From contig NZ_JACHVQ010000001.1 of NCBI RefSeq assembly GCF_014190805.1, forward strand, positions 2,604,001-2,668,000: a stretch of 64,000 bases of DNA, written 5' to 3'. A model generated the notes under the pieces. That model searched no databases, was not told the DNA's origin, and saw only the letters and a program-made list of their open reading frames with translations. The translations under genes and the position numbers were made by a program. Positions 59,262 to 64,000 of the stretch are shown here, in pieces. The DNA comes from Flexivirga oryzae. GTDB taxonomy: Bacteria; Actinomycetota; Actinomycetes; Actinomycetales; Dermatophilaceae. Every line of letters starts with the position of its first letter. The first letter of the stretch is position 1.

Positions 59262-60389
59262 TTACTTCGGCTGGCTCGGCGAAGTGATCTTGATCTTGCC
59301 GGACACGATGTCCGCCTTGACCTGGGTGATCTCCTTCTTCAACGCCGCCGGGACCTTGGAGTCGAAGTCGTGGTACGGGGCGATCCCGACACCGTTGTTC
59401 TTCAGCGTGCCGACGTAGTTGCCGGTCGGGAAGGTGCCGCCGGCCGCCTTCTTCAGGTAGGCCTGCACACCACCGGACAGGTTCTTCGTGGCGCTGGAGA
59501 TGAAGTACTTGCAGTAGTTGGCGGCGCTCTCGCAGCCGTCGGTGTCCACCCAGATCAGGTTGAGCTTGCCGCCGGAGGCAGCCGCAGCCGCGCCGGCGCC
59601 GAGACCGGAAGCACCCGCGACCGGGAACACGATGTCAGCCCCCTGGCTGACCATGGCCTGGGTGATCGACTTGCCCTTGTTCTGGTCGGTGAACGAACCG
59701 GAGAAGGTGCCGCCCTTCTGGTTCTTCTCGTTCCAGCCCAGGACCTTGACGTTCTTGCCCTTGGCCTTGTTGTAGTACTGGACGCCCTCCCAGTAGCCGT
59801 CCATGTAGATCGTCACCGGCGGGATGGCCAGGCCGCCCCAGGTGCCGACGGTGCCCGTCTTCGTCATACCGGCCGCGAGGTAGCCGGCGAGGAACGCGCC
59901 CTGGGCGGTGTTGAACTCGATGCCGTAGATGTTGGCGGCGTCCTGGTTGCCGTTGTCGATCTCGGCGAAGTGGGTCTTCGGGAACTGCTTGGCGACCTTC
60001 TTCAGCGCGTCGCCCATCAGACCGCCGACGGCGATGACGGTGTCACAGCCGCTCTGTGCGTACTTGGTGAGGTTGGGGGTGTAGTCGCTGCCCGAGTTGG
60101 ACGGGACGTACTTGATCGAGATGTTCGAGTTCTCCTTGTTGGCGGCCTGCATGCCCGCCCAGGAGTTCTCGTTGAACGACTTGTCGTCGACGCCACCGGT
60201 GTCGAGCACCATGCAGGCGCTCAGTTTGTTGCCGGTCGCCGCCGCGGAGGTCCCGGCACCGGCCCCGGACCCCGTCCCATTACTGGCGGCGTTGCTCGCG
60301 GTGTTGTCATTGGCAGGCTTGCTGCCGCAGCCCGCGAGGGCCATCGCAGCGACGGCCGAAACGGCCGCAATCTTCATCACCGAACGCAC
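59262..60389 (-). CDS. BMP family nucleoside-binding lipoprotein
   Basis: From GTG at 60389 the 375-residue product starts MRSVMKIAAVSAVAAMALAG with the lipobox Cys at 21, then a Ser/Ala/Gly linker. The BMP (PnrA/Med) domain has VLDTGGVDDKSFNENSWAGM, AVGGLMGDALKKVAKQFPKT, GAFLAGYLAAGMTKTGTVG and DIVFPVAGASGLGAGAAAAA. It captures nucleosides outside the membrane for the ABC importer. AAGGAG lies 6 nt before the GTG. A GC-rich hairpin (59199-59245 region) follows the stop. Confidence 0.93.
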   Translation of the reverse strand: MRSVMKIAAVSAVAAMALAGCGSKPANDNTASNAASNGTGSGAGAGTSAAATGNKLSACMVLDTGGVDDKSFNENSWAGMQAANKENSNISIKYVPSNSGSDYTPNLTKYAQSGCDTVIAVGGLMGDALKKVAKQFPKTHFAEIDNGNQDAANIYGIEFNTAQGAFLAGYLAAGMTKTGTVGTWGGLAIPPVTIYMDGYWEGVQYYNKAKGKNVKVLGWNEKNQKGGTFSGSFTDQNKGKSITQAMVSQGADIVFPVAGASGLGAGAAAAASGGKLNLIWVDTDGCESAANYCKYFISSATKNLSGGVQAYLKKAAGGTFPTGNYVGTLKNNGVGIAPYHDFDSKVPAALKKEITQVKADIVSGKIKITSPSQPK

Positions 60390-60601
60390 GGTGTCTCCTT
60401 TTTGTTGTGCAACTTCACTGGAACTGAGTCGGATGGGACGGCTCCGCGGCTGCGGGGTGCTCATGGCATGGACGGATCAGGTGGCTGGCGCCACCCGGCT
60501 GTGGGGCAAGTCGGCAGCCTAGCGCCGAGATCCGATGTCCGCCCACCGTTCGAGACGATGGGACCGAAACGTTACCTGACGGTAAAGATCGGGGCGTCGG
60601 G
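60390..60601 (-). promoter_or_regulatory. Promoter and leader of the nucleoside importer operon
   Basis: About 210 bases separate the amidohydrolase stop and the lipoprotein GTG. TAGGCT on the minus strand (60521-60516) is a possible -10 box, giving a leader of about 120 nt. The leader ends in AAAAAGGAG. I see no recognisable riboswitch. Near 60574-60590 CGTTACCTGACGGTAAAG could pair weakly. Confidence 0.35.
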
Positions 60602-61810
60602 TCACACGTCCTGCAGGGCCGTCAGCGCGAGCAGCCGGGCACCGATCCCGATGGCGGCCTCGTCGACCACGAGGTCACCCTGGTGCAGTTCGTAGGTCGC
60701 CCCGCCAGGGGTGCGGGTGCCGAGTCGGGCGAGCGCGCCCGGCGTCGACTGCAACATCCAGGAGAAGTCCTCCCCGCCGAGCGACTGGCGGGTGGGTACC
60801 ACGGCGTCCGGGCCAACGGACGCGCGTGCCGCCGCCGCCAGCGCCGCGACGGCATCGGCGTCGTTGACCACCGGCGGAACACCACGGATGTGGTCGACCT
60901 TGGCAGCCACCTGGTATGGCGCCACGACGTCCCGCACGGCCTGTTCGACGAGTCCGTCGATCCGGTGCCACTCGTCGGCGTCCAGCATCCGCAGGGTGCC
61001 GACCGCGCGGCCGGTCGCCGGAATGACGTTCGCGGCGTTGCCGGCATCGACCTGGCCCCAGACCAGCGTCGCGCCGGCGCGGGGGTCGAGCCTGCGGCTC
61101 AGCACGGCCGGGACGTCGGTGAGGACCTTGCCGAGGGCGAAGGTCAGGTCGGCGCTCAGGTGCGGCCGGGACGTGTGCCCGCCGGGCCCGGTGAGCGTGA
61201 CCTCGACCGCGTCGCAGGCCGCGGTGATCGGACCCACCGTGAGACCCACGGTGCCGACGTCGATGCTCGGGTCGCAGTGCAGGGCGTAGGCGCGGTCGAC
61301 GCCGTCCAGGCCACCGGCGTCCAGCACGTCGTGCGCTCCCCCGGGCACGACCTCCTCGGCGGGCTGGAAGATGCAGCGGACGGCGAGTCCCCGCTCGACC
61401 AGCGTCGATTCGACGGATTTCAGGGCCAGTGCGGCGCCCAGCAGGACGGTCGTGTGCACGTCGTGACCGCAGGCATGGCACACACCCTCCACGGTCGAGC
61501 TGAACGGCAGGCCACTGCGCTCGGGCACCGGCAGCGCGTCGAGGTCGGCACGCAACGCGACCCGGCGGCGCGGCACGGTCGCTCCGAGCTCGGCGATGAG
61601 CCCGGTGACGGGCAGCGGGCGGACCGGGATGGCCGCCGCCGCGAGGGTGTCGGTGAGGAAGGCCGTGGTGCGCGTCTCCCGGTGGGCGGTCTCCGGATGT
61701 GCGTGCAGGTCGCGGCGCCAGGTGACCAGCTGGGGCAGGAGACGGTCGAGCTGTGCGACGGTGGCCGCGACGGGGTCCACCGTGGTGTCGGAAGAAGCTA
61801 GGTCACTCAC
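60602..61810 (-). CDS. M20 family amidohydrolase
   Basis: The 402-residue metal enzyme has RRDLHAHPETAHRETRTTA, ALRADLDALPVPERSGLPFS, VCHACGHDVHTTVLLGAALA and FQPAEEVVPGGAHDVLDAGG, and a lid domain with LTGPGGHTSRPHLSADLTF, ending SLGGEDFSWMLQSTPGA. This is the IAA-amino-acid hydrolase/N-acyl amino acid amidohydrolase group. It removes acyl groups from amino acid conjugates or similar. GTG at 61810 overlaps the barstar stop (GTGA), so it lies in the ribonuclease/barstar operon by position. Confidence 0.92.
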   Translation of the reverse strand: MSDLASSDTTVDPVAATVAQLDRLLPQLVTWRRDLHAHPETAHRETRTTAFLTDTLAAAAIPVRPLPVTGLIAELGATVPRRRVALRADLDALPVPERSGLPFSSTVEGVCHACGHDVHTTVLLGAALALKSVESTLVERGLAVRCIFQPAEEVVPGGAHDVLDAGGLDGVDRAYALHCDPSIDVGTVGLTVGPITAACDAVEVTLTGPGGHTSRPHLSADLTFALGKVLTDVPAVLSRRLDPRAGATLVWGQVDAGNAANVIPATGRAVGTLRMLDADEWHRIDGLVEQAVRDVVAPYQVAAKVDHIRGVPPVVNDADAVAALAAAARASVGPDAVVPTRQSLGGEDFSWMLQSTPGALARLGTRTPGGATYELHQGDLVVDEAAIGIGARLLALTALQDV

Positions 61811-62217
61811 AAGTCGTTCATGCTACGTCCGTCGTCCGAACCGGCTGCGACCAGCACCAGGAAAACGCCCAGTCCGCGGCTCGTCCGGTCCACCCGCTCA
61901 GCGAAGATCTCGGCCGCGGTCTCGCGCACGACCGCCTCCAGGGTGCCCGCCCCGGCCCAGATCACCAGGGTGCCGGGCGTGTCGTCGACATCGGTCAGGC
62001 TGTCGGCGAGCGCATCCCAGTTCCCCCCGAACCACTGGGGCAGGTCGAACGCCTGGCGGCATACCTGCAGGAAGTAGGTCTTGTCGGTGCCGTGCGAGGT
62101 GTCCAGCTCGACGATCCGCCAGCCGTTCGCCCGGGCCACGGCGCGGGCCGCGGCCGTGTCGTCGGTGGGGTGCAGCCCGGACACGCCCTGCTCGATGAGA
62201 TCGACTGGGGTGGTCAT
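61807..62217 (-). CDS. Barstar-family ribonuclease inhibitor
   Basis: The 136-residue protein has the barstar core GTDKTYFLQVCRQAFDLPQW then FGGNWDALADSLTDVDDTPG and LVIWAGAGTL, including the conserved WFGGNWDAL region. Barstars bind barnase-like ribonucleases in the cytoplasm and block the active site. It overlaps the exported ribonuclease gene upstream by 4 nt (ATGA), forming an enzyme/immunity pair. The family start is consistent with ATG at 62217. Confidence 0.9.
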   Translation of the reverse strand: MTTPVDLIEQGVSGLHPTDDTAAARAVARANGWRIVELDTSHGTDKTYFLQVCRQAFDLPQWFGGNWDALADSLTDVDDTPGTLVIWAGAGTLEAVVRETAAEIFAERVDRTSRGLGVFLVLVAAGSDDGRSMNDL

Positions 62218-62705
62218 GACTGCACGATCCTCTGGAAGCTCTCGTAGTGGTCCGAGGTGTAGTAGAGCGTGCCGTCACGGGCGGCGATGATCCGGCGCGC
62301 ACCGCGGTCCGCGGAGCCCGGCGTCTCGACGGTGTACTCGTGGTAGTAGCCGGAGGATTCGTGGGGCAGCAGCCGCTCGCGGTTCTGGAAGACCACGCCG
62401 TCCTGGTGGTAGGGGAACGGCCCGCCGGCCTTGATCAGCGCCATCGTGGTGCGCGCCTGCGGCGGCAGGTCCGCGACCGCGACGGTCGCCATACCGTCGT
62501 CGGCAGGCCCTTGTGAGCCGGACGGGACGACGGTGATCTGCAGCGACTCCGTGGGCGTGGAGGCGCCCGCCGTGCCACCGGACCCAGCCGGTCCCCCCGA
62601 GCTGGTCGCGCACCCCGCCAGCAGACAGACCAGCGCGATGAGTACGAGCAGGCCGAACACGCACGGGATGAACAGGTCCCGAATCCGCCTGATCCGATGG
62701 AGCAT
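62214..62705 (-). CDS. Membrane-anchored or lipoprotein guanyl-specific ribonuclease (barnase/Sa-like)
   Basis: The 163-residue protein starts MLHRIRRIRDLFIPCVFGLL and has a hydrophobic segment ending LLAGC, a lipobox-like site (Cys 32). A Ser/Gly/Thr linker leads to a ribonuclease N1/T1 domain: FPYHQDGVVFQNRERLLPHE then YHEYTVETPGSADRGARRII and DGTLYYTSDHYESFQRI. Catalytic Glu (EYTVETPG), Arg (ARRII) and His (SDHYESF) are all visible. It should cleave RNA outside the cell, probably as a weapon or scavenger, with barstar giving self-protection. ATG at 62705. Confidence 0.88.
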   Translation of the reverse strand: MLHRIRRIRDLFIPCVFGLLVLIALVCLLAGCATSSGGPAGSGGTAGASTPTESLQITVVPSGSQGPADDGMATVAVADLPPQARTTMALIKAGGPFPYHQDGVVFQNRERLLPHESSGYYHEYTVETPGSADRGARRIIAARDGTLYYTSDHYESFQRIVQS

Positions 62706-62787
62706 CCCGCCAGGCTAGCCGTGCCCACCCGCATTCCCCGCCAACGACACCGACCACCGCTTCTGCACCGAGCGCCCCGCGCCCTCT

Positions 62788-62875
62788 GATTGACCGGCAC
62801 ACCCCTGCATCGAGCGGCATACCAATTTCGTCCAAATCCGTATGCCGCTCGTTCTGTCGGTATGCCGGTCAGTCA
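62788..62875. repeat. Long nested palindrome upstream of the second DUF559-like gene
   Basis: The left arm (TGATTGACCGGCACACCCCT then GCATCGAGCGGCATACCAAT) is an imperfect inverted match over about 42 nt to the right arm (AAATCCGTATGCCGCTCGTT then CTGTCGGTATGCCGGTCAGT). Each arm holds two GRSCGGCATACC-like motifs, giving two right then two left. Three of the four contain the GTATGNC heptamer that is common in this window. It lies between the divergent ribonuclease gene and the DUF559-like gene. Confidence 0.8.
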
Positions 62876-62881
62876 ACGGCC

Positions 62882-62890
62882 TGTGGATAA
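62882..62890. promoter_or_regulatory. DnaA-box-like site before the second DUF559-like gene
   Basis: TGTGGATAA is the reverse complement of the perfect DnaA box TTATCCACA. It begins 47 nt before ATG at 62929. The other DUF559 gene has TGTGGACAA 49 nt before its start. Confidence 0.45.
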
Positions 62891-62928
62891 CCCAATCAAG
62901 GCGACCGGACTGGGGCAGGCTCCGGAGG

Positions 62929-64000
62929 ATGTCAATCGCACACCTCACCACACGGGACCCCCTGGCGCGCTTCGTGATCGATGACCCGCCCGTCGTCAGC
63001 CCGGAAGCACTCGAGGCCGCCCGCCAGGAGCACCTGGAGGGCTGCGCGGACACCGTCCGCTCCCTGCGCGGGCAACTCGTATCAACCTCCGCTGGGCGGC
63101 TTCGACTGGTCGGCGCGACCCACGACACTCCATGGACAAGGCTGCGGCAAGGCACCTTCGCGGCGTGCGACATCGACGTGCTGAAGCTCGATGAGCGACT
63201 GATCCTGATGGCTCTCGCCACGCAGGCCGCGGCGACGACGCGGCGCATCTACGTGCACGGCACTGCAAGGGCGGCCTGGCAGCTGCCGGCAATCGGCCCG
63301 CAAACCGAGCTCGTCGAATTCGCGCGGCCACCCGACGCAACAGGGCGCTCGCCCCAGGCACGGCGCCGGCGCACGGCGATCGCACCCGACGCTGTGGATG
63401 TCGGCGGCCTGTGCGTCACAGGTCTTGAACGGACGATCGTCGATCGTGCGCGCTACGAGAGTTTGGAGTCTGCTGTTGCAATGTCTGATGAGGCGCTTCG
63501 CCGGGGGCTCATTCGGCAGGCGGACGTTCTCAGGCAGATCCAGGCCCTGCCGCAGCGATCACGCGGATGCCGGATGGCAGAGCTGGCTCTGCTACTCGCC
63601 GACGGCAGAGCCGAGTCACCCCTGGAGTCGTTGAGCCGGATGCGCATGTTCCAGCTTGGCCTCCCCAAACCGGAGCTGCAGGCCAAGTTCTACGACGCAG
63701 ATGGGTTCATTGGTCGCGTCGACTTCTTCTGGAAGGAGCTCGGGATCATCGGAGAAGCCGACGGGAAGGCCAAGTACCAGGTCCCCGAAGGCGCCACCGC
63801 CGCGCAGGCGGCGGAGGGGCTGTGGAAGGAGAAGCGTCGGGAAGATCGGTTGCGGCGCCATCCCGACGTCCAGCACCTGGGTCGTTGGGGCTGGGATGAC
63901 GCGATCAACACGTTCACGTTCTCATCCGTGATGACGAACCTCGGGGTCCGCACGATGCAAGATGGGCCCACGTGGCCGGTACCGGAGCGACCACTGCCGC
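62929..64000 (+). CDS. AbiEi-like/DUF559-type endonuclease-fold protein, 3' end outside window
   Basis: The frame opens at ATG 62929 (MSIAHLTTRDPLARFVIDDP) and is still open at the window edge, over 357 codons. The middle (GLCVTGLERTIVDRARYESL) matches the AbiEi/DUF559 linker, and ESPLESLSRMRMFQLGLPKP then GRVDFFWKELGIIGEADGKA gives a D...E-x-D/K nuclease-like core. GGAGG directly abuts the ATG. It is a distant paralogue of the gene at 28435-29334, with a DnaA-box-like site and palindrome upstream in both cases. Defence or repair roles are guesses. Confidence 0.75.
   Translation, partial: MSIAHLTTRDPLARFVIDDPPVVSPEALEAARQEHLEGCADTVRSLRGQLVSTSAGRLRLVGATHDTPWTRLRQGTFAACDIDVLKLDERLILMALATQAAATTRRIYVHGTARAAWQLPAIGPQTELVEFARPPDATGRSPQARRRRTAIAPDAVDVGGLCVTGLERTIVDRARYESLESAVAMSDEALRRGLIRQADVLRQIQALPQRSRGCRMAELALLLADGRAESPLESLSRMRMFQLGLPKPELQAKFYDADGFIGRVDFFWKELGIIGEADGKAKYQVPEGATAAQAAEGLWKEKRREDRLRRHPDVQHLGRWGWDDAINTFTFSSVMTNLGVRTMQDGPTWPVPERPLP

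Noticed and set aside
60390..60601. Purine or other riboswitch before the nucleoside-binding lipoprotein
   Set aside because: No conserved aptamer core could be recognised in the leader.

Overview
The window is high-GC DNA whose gene content, codon use and promoter style point to an actinobacterium, most likely in the Micrococcales near Dermacoccaceae or Intrasporangiaceae. The genus is a guess. Most of it is ordinary, tightly packed chromosome. One 6-7 kb accessory stretch sits near the left end. No rRNA, tRNA or CRISPR array was seen.

Left end (1-8.1 kb): a truncated universal stress protein gene, a Phd/VapC-type toxin-antitoxin pair, then nested mobile DNA. An IS3-family element (1923-5462, recognisable imperfect inverted repeats) carries orfA and orfB. 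Exactly in the orfA/orfB junction it contains a group II intron (2273-4488) with its own reverse transcriptase/maturase and a clear domain V. The IS3 abuts a 5' fragment of an IS110-family transposase on one side and a beheaded Asp-rich ORF on the other. Two unrelated repeat families follow (CTCGATACGG units, then a 45-bp tandem array), flanking a secreted HNH nuclease and a MOSC protein.

Middle (8.2-34 kb): a DUF885 protein, a CPA1 antiporter fused to a UBP-type zinc finger, Maf, three MFS transporters, a beta-lactamase-fold hydrolase, a cobalamin riboswitch controlling metE, and a YihY-family protein. Next comes an acyl-CoA catabolism unit (carboxyltransferase and acyl-CoA dehydrogenase, divergent from a MerR regulator across a LiuR-like operator). 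A MoxR/VWA pair, an AbiEi/DUF559-like protein, a Ser/Thr kinase, an aldo-keto reductase and a biotin carboxylase-BCCP subunit follow.

Right half (34-64 kb): this part is dominated by nucleoside salvage: purine nucleoside phosphorylase, phosphopentomutase/phosphomannomutase-like enzyme, deoC plus two aldehyde dehydrogenase genes, a uridine kinase-like protein, adenosine deaminase, thymidine phosphorylase, cytidine deaminase and a BMP-type nucleoside ABC importer. Together these would import nucleosides, release sugar phosphates and feed them to glycolysis. A conserved actinobacterial membrane cluster (DUF4129, DUF4350, MoxR, DUF58, SpoIIM, RDD) is embedded in it. A barnase-like ribonuclease/barstar pair and a second AbiEi/DUF559-like gene close the window.

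The most unusual signals are: the group II intron placed in the IS3 frameshift window; a strongly over-represented heptamer GTATGNC on both strands that is missing from the mobile region; long nested palindromes in intergenic gaps, two of them before the two DUF559 genes together with DnaA-box-like sites; a recurrent TANNNT box 6-9 nt before start codons (leaderless transcripts), including a divergent pair with overlapping -10 boxes; and a MOSC gene whose 5' end has been overrun by a 45-bp repeat.
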